Source of the DNA: Opitutia bacterium
Lineage (GTDB): Bacteria; Verrucomicrobiota; Verrucomicrobiia; Opitutales; Opitutaceae
Length of the DNA stretch: 46,034 nucleotides
Direction: 5' to 3'
NCBI GenBank assembly: GCA_947453695.1
Contig: CANGHW010000029.1
Coordinates: 1 to 46,034 of the forward strand
Position numbers and translations under genes: made by a program. Position 1 is the stretch's first letter; the number at the start of each line of letters is the position of its first letter. This document shows, in pieces, positions 26,360 to 34,107 of this stretch. A model generated the notes under the pieces. That model did not search any database and was not told the DNA's origin. It saw only the letters and a program-made list of their open reading frames with translations.

Positions 26360-26611
26360 ACGCCAATCGGCTTTCGACGGCCCAAACCTAATCGGACAAA
26401 TTGCGCGCTCAGGACATAGCGATGAAACCGTGACGATACTCCGCCTGTTCAAGTCTGGACTTTTCTGGGACATCGTCGGGTGACTTGCTTGCACCGGTAG
26501 AAGCGCGTTCGTCGTTAGCCAACCCAAACTCTACCAAGCACCGGCTTGCCAGATCGCGACCGCGGTTACTGCCTGTTTCGCTAGCTCCCACCAGCCCGCT
26601 CGCTTCGCCCC

Positions 26612-27079
26612 ATGAAATTCCGCTTCCGTGTCATTGCCCTGCTTGCTCTCGTTGCTCTTGCTTTCTCGCCTGCCATTTTCTCCGCTGATTTCACCGCCGC
26701 GTGGCGAGCCGCCGACGATGCCCGCGTCGCCGCGATGACTTCTGCCGATCCAGCCAAACTCGCCACGACCTTCTCCGACGAGTTGCTCTACGTTCACTCG
26801 AACGGAAAATCCGACACGAAAGCTTCCCTCGTAGCGGCGATCACCACGGGAAAGTCAGTCTACCGCTCCGTCTCCTATGAGCAGCGGGAGTTTCGCGAGG
26901 TGTCACCGGGGCTCGTGTTGATGAACGGCGGATGCCGCGTGCAACTCGGAAAAACCGCCCCGTTCAACGAACTCTATCTCAGTGTTCTTGCGGCGTATCG
27001 GCTCGAGCACGGCACCTGGCGTTTCCTCGCGTGGCAATCGTGCAAACTCACCGAGCCCGTCCCTCCGACGAAGCCGTGA
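26612..27079 (+). CDS. exported DUF4440 (SnoaL/NTF2-like) protein
   Basis: The 155-residue product has a signal peptide (FRVIALLALVALAFSPAIFS-A) and an NTF2-like domain: WRAADDARVAAMTSADPAKL, FSDELLYVHSNGKSDTKASL, VAAITTGKSVYRSV and a final TWRFLAWQSCKL. The motif LLYVHSNGKSDTK is typical of DUF4440. NTF2-like proteins may bind small molecules or act as enzymes; no catalytic set can be assigned. The 250 bases upstream are lower in GC than the surroundings and hold no gene I can support. Confidence 0.85.
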   Translation: MKFRFRVIALLALVALAFSPAIFSADFTAAWRAADDARVAAMTSADPAKLATTFSDELLYVHSNGKSDTKASLVAAITTGKSVYRSVSYEQREFREVSPGLVLMNGGCRVQLGKTAPFNELYLSVLAAYRLEHGTWRFLAWQSCKLTEPVPPTKP

Positions 27080-27225
27080 GCTGACGGCGCTGGCCGCGGC
27101 TCGCCCGCGGCAAACTCGCCTGCTTTCGACCCGCGCGCGACCGGTCCCGCCTTTTGGCGACACCGACACCTCTTTACGCTTCATCTCCGCCGCCCCACCG
27201 CCCACGGTGACGGCCCCACCCCTCC

Positions 27226-29553
27226 ATGCCCGCTTTCGCCCTCACCATTTTCACCGGCGCGTTTCTCCTCTTCCAGGTCCAGCCGCTCATCGGCAAATAC
27301 ATCCTCCCGTGGTTCGGCGGCGGTCCCGGCGTGTGGACCACGTGCATGTTGTTTTTTCAACTGCTCCTCCTCGGCGGCTACGCTTACGCCCACGCCGTCA
27401 GCCGCTACCTGAAGCCCCGCACCCAGGCCGTCCTCCACGTCGTCCTCCTCGTCGCCGCGCTCGCTTCGCTCCCCATCACTCCCAGCGACGCGTGGAAACC
27501 TACCTCCGGCTCCGATCCAGCCTGGCGCATCCTCGCCCTGCTCACCGTCAGCCTCGGCCTCCCCTACCTCGTCCTCTCCGCCACCGGCCCCCTCCTGCAA
27601 GAATGGTTCCGCCGCTCCGCCCCCGGCGCCTCGCCCTATCGCCTCTACGCCCTCTCCAACGTCGGCTCCCTCCTCGCGCTGATCAGCTACCCGTTCTACT
27701 TCGAAACGAATTTCACCCGCCTCGCCCAAGCCCGGTTCTGGTCCTGGGGCCTCGTCGTCTACGCCGCCTGCTGCGCCTTCTGCGCCTGGCGCGTCTGGCA
27801 AACCTCCGCCGCCTCCCCGGCATCCGCTTCCTCCGCCTCGCCGCACTCCGACTCGTCGTCTTCCGATGCCCCCGCCCCGCGTGCCACCGCCGCGCAACGC
27901 ATCCTCTGGCTCGTCCTCCCCGCCGTCGCCTCCACCTTGCTCCTGGCAGTGACCAACAAGATGTGCCAGGACGTCGCCGTCATTCCGTTCCTCTGGGTCC
28001 TCCCGCTCGCTCTCTACCTGCTCACCTTCATCATCAGCTTCGACAGCCCGCGCTGGTATTCGCGTTTCTGGTTTACCCTGCTCCTCGTCGTGGCCCTCGC
28101 CGCGATTTGCACCGCCCTCTTCGCCGGGGCCGACATGCCGATCGTCCACCAGGTCATTATCTATTCCGGCACCCTCTTCGTCGGCTGCATGATCTGTCAC
28201 GGCGAACTCTACCGCCTCCGGCCTCACCCCTCGCAGCTCACGTCATTCTACCTGCTCATCGCCGCCGGTGGCGCCGTCGGCGGTCTGTTCGTCGCCCTCC
28301 TCGCACCCGCGATCTTTAATAACTACTACGAGTTTCACCTCAGCCTCACCCTCCTCGCGCTGCTCTTGATCGTGCTTTCCCGCCGCGATGCCGCCGTCCT
28401 GAGCCCCGCCCGCTGGCGCCTCCTCGCCGCTTTGCTCCTACCCGCCGCGGTCTACGGCGCCGACTACGGACTCACGTTCTTGCTCTCGTCCCTCCGCCCT
28501 GCCGCCGGCAGCGCTCTCTCCACCGTCACCAATTTCTGGAATCGCACCGCCGGCCTCGGTCTCCACTGGCCTTGGTGGCTACTCGCTGCGGCGGTGGTCG
28601 GCGGCGTCTTGTTGCGCCATCGCCGGCTTCCCTCCGCCGCCCCGCTCGACGGCCACGCGCTCTCCTGCCGCCTGCTCTCGCTCGGCCTCGCCGGCCTAAT
28701 CGTCGCTCTCGTCCTGCAGATCCGCGACTCCTCCCGCGACGCCCTCCTCAGCGCGCGCAATTTCTACGGCGTCCTCTCCGTGCAGGAATACTCCAAAGAC
28801 AACCCCTCCTCCCACTACTACTCCCTGCTCCACGGCCGCATCACCCACGGCATCCAGTTCGCCGCGCCCGACCGTGCCCGCCAAATCACCTCGTATTTCG
28901 GCTCCCGCAGCGGCCTCGGCCTCGCGCTCCGCCATTTCCCCCGCCAGCAAAACCAACGCATCGGCCTCCTCGGCCTCGGTGTCGGCACCATCGCCGCCTA
29001 CGGCAAACCCGGCGACTACCTCCGCATCTACGAGATCGATCCCGAGGTAAAAAAGATCGCCGAAAAACCCTTCAGCTACCTCGCCACCTCGCAGGCCCAG
29101 ATCGAAGTCATCATGGGCGACGGCCGCCTCTCCCTCGAACACGAGCCGCCGCAGAATTTCGATTTCCTCATCATGGACGCCTTCAGCTCCGACGCCGTCC
29201 CCGTCCACCTCCTCACCCGCGAGGCCTTCGCCATCTACGAACGCCACCTCCGCCCCGACGGCGCCATCATCGTCAACATTTCCAACCGCTACCTCGACCT
29301 CCGCCCCGTCATCGAAAACGCCGCCCGCGCCATCGGCTACCGCTGCTATCAGATCGAGTGCGACGATGGCTCCGACGACGAAGAAGACGGCGCCTGGTGG
29401 CTCTACGGCTCCACCTTCATGATCCTCAGCAAGAATCAGGAATTCATGAACCACCACGCCCTCCGCTCCGCCGCCAGCCCGCCCGTCACCACTCCCAACG
29501 GCATTCCCCTCTGGACCGACGACTACACGAGCATGTTTCGCGTCGTGAAATAA
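27226..29553 (+). CDS. fused membrane protein with C-terminal spermidine-synthase-like domain
   Basis: 775 residues. The N-terminal 510 residues hold about ten or more membrane helices (ALTIFTGAFLLFQVQPLIGK, TTCMLFFQLLLLGGYAYAHA, LTSFYLLIAAGGAVGGLFVA). The C-terminal part is a class-I methyltransferase/spermidine synthase fold: IGLLGLGVGTIAAYGKPGDY, RIYEIDPEVKKIAEKPF, EVIMGDGRLSLEHEPPQNFD, and FLIMDAFSSDAVPVHLLTRE with the conserved Asp pair. This is the widespread fused MFS/spermidine-synthase-like family. Whether it makes polyamines is uncertain; the membrane-fused members have no agreed reaction. A strong terminator follows it, so the transcript ends here. Confidence 0.9.
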   Translation: MPAFALTIFTGAFLLFQVQPLIGKYILPWFGGGPGVWTTCMLFFQLLLLGGYAYAHAVSRYLKPRTQAVLHVVLLVAALASLPITPSDAWKPTSGSDPAWRILALLTVSLGLPYLVLSATGPLLQEWFRRSAPGASPYRLYALSNVGSLLALISYPFYFETNFTRLAQARFWSWGLVVYAACCAFCAWRVWQTSAASPASASSASPHSDSSSSDAPAPRATAAQRILWLVLPAVASTLLLAVTNKMCQDVAVIPFLWVLPLALYLLTFIISFDSPRWYSRFWFTLLLVVALAAICTALFAGADMPIVHQVIIYSGTLFVGCMICHGELYRLRPHPSQLTSFYLLIAAGGAVGGLFVALLAPAIFNNYYEFHLSLTLLALLLIVLSRRDAAVLSPARWRLLAALLLPAAVYGADYGLTFLLSSLRPAAGSALSTVTNFWNRTAGLGLHWPWWLLAAAVVGGVLLRHRRLPSAAPLDGHALSCRLLSLGLAGLIVALVLQIRDSSRDALLSARNFYGVLSVQEYSKDNPSSHYYSLLHGRITHGIQFAAPDRARQITSYFGSRSGLGLALRHFPRQQNQRIGLLGLGVGTIAAYGKPGDYLRIYEIDPEVKKIAEKPFSYLATSQAQIEVIMGDGRLSLEHEPPQNFDFLIMDAFSSDAVPVHLLTREAFAIYERHLRPDGAIIVNISNRYLDLRPVIENAARAIGYRCYQIECDDGSDDEEDGAWWLYGSTFMILSKNQEFMNHHALRSAASPPVTTPNGIPLWTDDYTSMFRVVK

Positions 29554-29562
29554 CTCCCCCGT

Positions 29563-29591
29563 AGCCCGGTCAGCCTGACCGGGCTTTTTTT
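29563..29591 (+). terminator. rho-independent terminator
   Basis: AGCCCGGT (29563-29570) pairs with ACCGGGCT (29578-29585) around a CAGCCTG loop, followed by seven T residues (29585-29591). It lies ten bases after the stop of the fused spermidine-synthase-like gene and is the clearest terminator in the window. Confidence 0.93.
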
Positions 29592-29635
29592 CGCCCGTGT
29601 CTCCGCCTTCCCTCCCCGCACGCCCGCTCGCGCAG

Positions 29636-29659
29636 GTGGAAATTCATCACCCGCATGTG
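29636..29659 (+). promoter_or_regulatory. 24-base shared upstream site, copy 1 (sulfatase gene)
   Basis: The site reads GTGGAAAT, then TCATCACCCG, then CATGTG. It is identical at 23 of 24 positions to 37332-37355. Here the site begins 159 bases before the sulfatase start; the other copy begins 152 bases before its gene. It could be an operator or promoter part; no regulator is proven. Confidence 0.5.
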
Positions 29660-29751
29660 CACGACCCGCGCTTGTTCCGCGTCACCCACCGCGCTTGGCT
29701 CCACTCCTTAGCCCCTTTCCCCGCTCCGCCAACCGCCTCGCTCCCACCTAT

Positions 29752-29786
29752 ATCCGTTTCATCCGTGCGATCCGTGGTAAAAAATC
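29752..29786 (+). repeat. 9-base repeat train, ATCCGTGNN family (half copy)
   Basis: The units ATCCGTTTC, ATCCGTGCG and ATCCGTGGT are followed by an A-run, ending nine bases before the sulfatase start. The right arm only; the full inverted form is at 37198-37275 and 43556-43640. Confidence 0.8.
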
Positions 29787-29794
29787 TCTTTTGT

Positions 29795-31297
29795 ATGCGC
29801 TTTCGTCTCCTCCCCCTCCTCGCCCTCGCCACCGCCTCGGTCCTCCCCGCCGCCACCGCTCCCGCTCCAACTCCGCAGCGCCCCAACATCCTCCTCATCC
29901 TCGTCGACGACCTGAAGCCCACGCTCGGCGCCTACGGCGACCGCACCGCTGTAACGCCCAATCTCGACCGCCTCGTCTCGCGCGGCCTGCGCTTCGACGC
30001 CGCGTATTGCAACCAGGCCGTCTGCGCCTCCTCGCGCTTCTCGCTGCTCCTCGGCGCGCGCTCCACCACCACCGGGCTCTACCAATTCGGCCGCAACTTC
30101 CGCGACACCTACCCCGACGCCGTCACGCTCCCGCAATTTTTCATGCGCCACGGCTACCGCACCGAGGCGATGGGCAAAGTCTTTCACGTCGGCCACGGCA
30201 CCCACGATGATCCCGCCTCCTGGAGCCTCCCCGTCTACAAAGATCTCGTCATCGAGTATGCCGATCCCGCCAGCACGCGCGACGGCTCGCCCACCAACGA
30301 GCAGGCCCTCTTTACCAACCTCCGCCGCCCGCCCGGCTCCGGCTCGCTCCCGCGCGGCGCCGCTTGGGAATCGCCCGACGTGCCGGACGACGCCTACGCC
30401 GATGCCCGCGTCGCCACCCACGCCATCTCGCGCCTCCGCGCCGCCCAAGAAAATCCCGCCGAGCCTTTCTTCCTCGCCGTGGGATTCGTTCGCCCGCACC
30501 TGCCCTTCTCCGTGCCGAAAAAATACTGGGATCTCTACGATCCCGCCAAACTTCCCATGCCCGCGCGCGAGACCGCCCCAGAGGGCGTCGTGCCGATGGC
30601 CATGAAACGCGGCGGCGAGATCGACGCGTTTTTCCCCGTGCCCAAGCCGCCCGTGCACCCCTACCCCGACGACATCAAGCGCAAGCTCATCCACGGTTAC
30701 TACGCGAGTATGAGCTACGCCGACGTGCAGATCGGCCGCGTCATGGCCGCACTCGATGAACTAAAACTCGCCGACAACACCATCGTCGTCCTCTGGGGCG
30801 ACCACGGTTGGCACCTCGGTGACCTCGGCATCTGGACCAAGCACACCAATTTCGAGCAAGCCAACCGCATCCCTCTCGTCGTGATCGCGCCCGGCGTCAC
30901 GCGCCCCGGCACCTCCACCGGCCAACTCGCCGAGACCGTCGACCTTTACCCCACGCTCGCCGAACTCGCCGGCCTGCCGAAGCCCGCCGGCCCGCTGCCC
31001 GTCGACGGCACCAGCCTCGTGCCCGTCCTGAAAAATCCCACCGCCCGCGTGCGCGATCACGCCTACCACTGTTTCCCGCGCACCGATCTCGGCCGCGCGA
31101 TCCGCACCGAACGCTACCGCCTCGTCGAGTGGAAGAAACCCGGCGCCCCTGCCGACACCGCGCAAATCGAACTCTACGACTACGCGACCGACACCGTCGA
31201 ATCGCGCAACATCGCCGCCGAACAACCCTCCGTCGTCGCCCAACTCCGCGCGATCCTCGCCCGCCACCCCGAAGCCCGCCCCGCGCTCCGTCAGTAG
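29795..31297 (+). CDS. sulfatase, iduronate-2-sulfatase-like, exported
   Basis: ATG 29795 gives 500 residues with a signal peptide (LLPLLALATASVLPAA). The sulfatase core is complete: NILLILVDDLKPTLGAYGD (two metal-binding Asp), the formylglycine motif CASSR with Cys77 in NQAVCASSRFSLLLGARS, GKVFHVGHGTHDDPASW, GFVRPHLPFSVPKKYW, and VLWGDHGWHLGDLGIWTKH with the second metal-binding Asp/His. The pattern fits the iduronate-2-sulfatase group. The third residue of the formylglycine motif is Ser, not the usual Pro or Ala. No maturase gene (FGE or anSME) is in the window. It stands alone after a terminator and is followed by a repeat directly at its stop codon. Its substrate (a sulfated glycan) is inferred. 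Confidence 0.92.
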   Translation: MRFRLLPLLALATASVLPAATAPAPTPQRPNILLILVDDLKPTLGAYGDRTAVTPNLDRLVSRGLRFDAAYCNQAVCASSRFSLLLGARSTTTGLYQFGRNFRDTYPDAVTLPQFFMRHGYRTEAMGKVFHVGHGTHDDPASWSLPVYKDLVIEYADPASTRDGSPTNEQALFTNLRRPPGSGSLPRGAAWESPDVPDDAYADARVATHAISRLRAAQENPAEPFFLAVGFVRPHLPFSVPKKYWDLYDPAKLPMPARETAPEGVVPMAMKRGGEIDAFFPVPKPPVHPYPDDIKRKLIHGYYASMSYADVQIGRVMAALDELKLADNTIVVLWGDHGWHLGDLGIWTKHTNFEQANRIPLVVIAPGVTRPGTSTGQLAETVDLYPTLAELAGLPKPAGPLPVDGTSLVPVLKNPTARVRDHAYHCFPRTDLGRAIRTERYRLVEWKKPGAPADTAQIELYDYATDTVESRNIAAEQPSVVAQLRAILARHPEARPALRQ

Positions 31298-31318
31298 CGC
31301 GGTGCTTCAGCCCGCGCT
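31295..31318 (+). repeat. stop-codon-overlapping hairpin repeat, copy 1
   Basis: TAGCGCGGTGCTTCAGCCCG, then CGCT, begins with the sulfatase stop codon. GCGCGG can pair with the CCGCGC-like right side. A near-identical copy starts with the stop codon of the gene ending at 43518. Confidence 0.7.
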
Positions 31319-31330
31319 TCCCCGCTTCCC

Positions 31331-31377
31331 GTAGCCGCGAGCGCCAGCGAGTGGATCGTCCACGCACCCTCGCGCTC
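31331..31377. repeat. GTAGCSGCGAGCGCCAGCGA dispersed repeat with cruciform
   Basis: The repeat lies between the convergent sulfatase and DUF2200 genes. GTGGA (31351-31355) pairs with TCCAC (31359-31363), and outer arms GAGCG (31339-31343) and CGCTC (31373-31377) also match. It may work as a two-way terminator. Other copies: 15053, 41563 and 45042. Confidence 0.6.
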
Positions 31378-31380
31378 CGC

Positions 31381-31734
31381 TCACCCCCGCAAAATCTTCT
31401 CCATCGCCCGCCCCTTCGCCAACTCGTCGACCAACTTATCCAGATAACGAATCTCCCGCATCGTAGGCTCCGTGATCTCTTCGATGCGCACCCCGCAGAT
31501 CACGCCCGTGATCAATTTCCGCGCCGCATTCGGCTTCGGCGCCTCCCGAAAAAACGTCTCAAAATCCGTCCCTTTCTTGAGCACCGCCGCCAACTGCCGC
31601 GGCGTGTAGCCCGTGAGCCAGCAGATCACCGCATTCACCTCCGCCTTCGTCCTCCCCTTCTTTTCCGCCTTGGCGACGTAGTAAGGATAAACGTTAGCAA
31701 CCGGCGTCGTGAAAATGCGGTGGTGAGTGGGCAT
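31381..31734 (-). CDS. DUF2200 family protein
   Basis: The 117-residue product starts at the ATG complementary to 31732-31734 ([20 protein letters not shown]). The family signature is nearly complete: [58 protein letters not shown], and the C-terminal [23 protein letters not shown]2200 proteins are small and cytoplasmic, and no function is known to me. It is one of two adjacent minus-strand genes in a window otherwise read from the + strand, and it converges on the sulfatase. Confidence 0.92.
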   Translation of the reverse strand: MPTHHRIFTTPVANVYPYYVAKAEKKGRTKAEVNAVICWLTGYTPRQLAAVLKKGTDFETFFREAPKPNAARKLITGVICGVRIEEITEPTMREIRYLDKLVDELAKGRAMEKILRG

Positions 31735-31835
31735 GTAGGAAAAAGGGGCAAGCGCGTTGGCTTTGTGCAAGCCACGCCTCACCGCACCTGCGTCACACCA
31801 CCGTCGCTCAATCTCTCTTAAGCCTCTGCCGAGAG

Positions 31836-32216
31836 TTAAAGAACATGAATATCGGCGAGATAAATGGCATAGCCCTGCTTCGACTTCCTAAACTCGAACT
31901 GAGCGGTGAAATCCGACCGCTGGTGATTCATCGCAAGATCGTGATCAACAGCGAATCCTGAACCGTCCTTGTATCGGTAGGCGTCAACGCGCAACTCTTT
32001 GATAGCATCCGGGGCCGTGATTACGCATGTCTGGCCGTCACCAAAGTGGTCCTCAGAGATGGATCTGACGAATGCCTCACTCCAAGGCGGCTCGTTTCCT
32101 CGTCGGTCAATCAGGCGTAGCGCCTCGTCCAAACCGTGATTGGCAGCAAATCGCACCCAGTCACGCGCAAACGCGAGAATCTCCGATTCAGAAGCGTTGA
32201 GAGGTGGGCGTGTCAT
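31836..32216 (-). CDS. hypothetical protein of lower GC
   Basis: I chose the ATG at 32214-32216 (126 residues, [20 protein letters not shown]). No signal peptide. Recognisable stretches are [20 protein letters not shown] and a C-terminal [20 protein letters not shown] followed by ADIHVL. The last part resembles small bacterial proteins that end in a beta-rich 'xDIHVL' segment, but I cannot name the family with confidence. The base composition is clearly less GC-rich and the codon use more mixed than in flanking genes, which suggests recent transfer. It lies about 100 bases upstream of the DUF2200 gene on the same strand. Confidence 0.7.
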   Translation of the reverse strand: MTRPPLNASESEILAFARDWVRFAANHGLDEALRLIDRRGNEPPWSEAFVRSISEDHFGDGQTCVITAPDAIKELRVDAYRYKDGSGFAVDHDLAMNHQRSDFTAQFEFRKSKQGYAIYLADIHVL

Positions 32217-32436
32217 ACGAGGCCTAACCCAGATTGTGCGCCGCAGCATCCCGCAGGAGTTTGCCGCACAGCATCGGCAGCCGTTTGACGAGTCATGATC
32301 AGCAGCCTGCACCGCCAAACCCAGTTGTCGACAAATCTGCGGGCTGAAGAAACCAGCAATTCTCCCGCATCCGTTCACCCACCGACGCTCCCGCGAAAAG
32401 TTTGTTCTCTCCATCCAAACCGCCATCGTCCCCCAC

Positions 32437-34074
32437 GTGACTCCCCGCACCCTCCTCTGCCTCCTCCTCGCCGCTTTCCTCACGCCCGTCCGCGCCGCCC
32501 ACGACGTCGTCGTCTACGGCGAAACCCTCGCCGGCATCAGCGCCGCGATCTCCGCCGCCCGCGCGGGAAAATCCGTCGTGCTCCTCTCGACGACCACCCA
32601 CCTCGGCGGCGTCGCCACCGCCGGGCTCACCGCGACCGACATGAACCGCAGCGCCGTGATCGGCGGCATCGCCCGCGAATTCTACGGGCTCGTCTACGAC
32701 CACTATCTCCAACCGTCCGCCTGGCGCGGCGACGAGCGCGCCGACTATTTCGAGCGCTCCAAGAAGCGCACCTACACCGGCAAGAACGACGCGCTTCACA
32801 TGCAGTGGGTCTACGAATCCCACGTCGCCGAAAAAATCCTCACCGACATGCTTCACCGTGCCGGCGTTACCGTCGTCCGCTCCCGCCTACTCGCGGAAAC
32901 ACCCGACGCCGTCGAGCTCGCCGATCACCGCATTGTCGCCCTCCGCACCACGAGCGGCGACCGTTACGCCGGCCTCGCGTTCATCGACGCCACCTACGAA
33001 GGCGACCTCATGGCCCGCGCCGGCGTAAGCCACGTCATCGGCCGCGAGGCCAACGCCACCTACGGCGAAACCATGAACGGCATCCGCCCCGCCGGCGTCG
33101 TTGGCACGCCCACGCGTTCCATCGATCCGTGGGTCCGCCCCGGCGATCCCACCTCCGGTCTCCTGCCGTTCATCGACCGCGCCCTCTGGGGTAAACCCGG
33201 CGACCAAGACAACCGCAGCCAATCCTACTGCTACCGCGTCACGCTCACCAACGACCCCGCCAACCGCATCCCTTTCACCAGGCCCGCGAACTACGATCCG
33301 CATTGGCACGAAGCCCTCGTCCGCAGCCTCCAGCTCAAGCCCGACACCCCGCTGCAAAAAATCATCACGCTCACCCCGATGCCCAATCGGAAGACCGACA
33401 CCAATCACCTCGATTTCGTCGGCGCCAACTTCGACTACCCCGCCGCCACCCACGCCGAGCGCGCGCGAATCGCCGCCCGGCACCGCGACTACGCCGCCGG
33501 CATGCTCTGGACCCTCGCCCACGACCCACGTGTCCCCGCGGCCATCCGCGAAGAACTCGCGCCGTGGGGCTGGCCCAAGGACGAGTTTACCGACAACGGA
33601 AATTTCCCGCATCAACTCTACGTCCGCGAAGCCCGCCGCATGCGCGGTGCCTTCGTGATGAAAGAGGAAAACCTTCGCCGCCAGGGCCGCGTCGACGCCG
33701 GCCACCCCGTCGCCATCGGCTCCTACGCCCTCGATTCCCACGTCGTCTCCACCTTCGTCGACACCGACGGCCGCGTGCGCCTCGAAGGTTCCCACCTCGT
33801 CTCCCAATCGATCCGTCCCTACGGCATCAGTTACTACGCGCTCGTCCCGCAGAAATCCGAGTGCCGCAACCTCCTCGTCCCCGTCTGCCTCTCCGCCACG
33901 CACGTCGCCTACACCTCCATCCGCATGGAGCCGGTCTACATGGTCCTCGGCCAAGCCGCCGGCACCGCCGCCGCCCTCGCAATCGACGGCAAGCTTCCCG
34001 TCCAGGAAATCTCCTACGAACGGTTGCGCGAAACTCTCCTCGCCGCCGGCAGCATCGTGGCGGTTCCGGAGTAG
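32437..34074 (+). CDS. FAD-dependent oxidoreductase (FAD_oxidored, PF12831 type), exported
   Basis: A GTG at 32437 gives 545 residues with a signal peptide (TLLCLLLAAFLTPVRAA). The dinucleotide-binding start HDVVVYGETLAGISAAISAA is typical of this family, where the GxGxxG motif is relaxed. It is followed by LGGVATAGLTATDMNRSAVI, IDATYEGDLMARAGVSHVIG with NATYGET, and a C-terminal YMVLGQAAGTAAALAIDGK. Members of PF12831 in Verrucomicrobia are often encoded with TonB receptors, as here (34 bases before the next gene). The likely role is oxidation of a sugar-like substrate outside the cytoplasm; the electron acceptor is unknown. Confidence 0.9.
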   Translation: MTPRTLLCLLLAAFLTPVRAAHDVVVYGETLAGISAAISAARAGKSVVLLSTTTHLGGVATAGLTATDMNRSAVIGGIAREFYGLVYDHYLQPSAWRGDERADYFERSKKRTYTGKNDALHMQWVYESHVAEKILTDMLHRAGVTVVRSRLLAETPDAVELADHRIVALRTTSGDRYAGLAFIDATYEGDLMARAGVSHVIGREANATYGETMNGIRPAGVVGTPTRSIDPWVRPGDPTSGLLPFIDRALWGKPGDQDNRSQSYCYRVTLTNDPANRIPFTRPANYDPHWHEALVRSLQLKPDTPLQKIITLTPMPNRKTDTNHLDFVGANFDYPAATHAERARIAARHRDYAAGMLWTLAHDPRVPAAIREELAPWGWPKDEFTDNGNFPHQLYVREARRMRGAFVMKEENLRRQGRVDAGHPVAIGSYALDSHVVSTFVDTDGRVRLEGSHLVSQSIRPYGISYYALVPQKSECRNLLVPVCLSATHVAYTSIRMEPVYMVLGQAAGTAAALAIDGKLPVQEISYERLRETLLAAGSIVAVPE

Positions 34075-34107
34075 GCGAACTTTCCGTCACCCATCCTCTC
34101 CCAGATC

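Noticed and set aside
26409..26591. A 60-codon minus-strand frame before the DUF4440 gene
   Set aside because: No domain, no clear start signal and no match to a small protein family I know.
31129..31821. A + strand frame across the sulfatase end and DUF2200
   Set aside because: Arginine-rich shadow; DUF2200 on the opposite strand has a nearly complete family signature.
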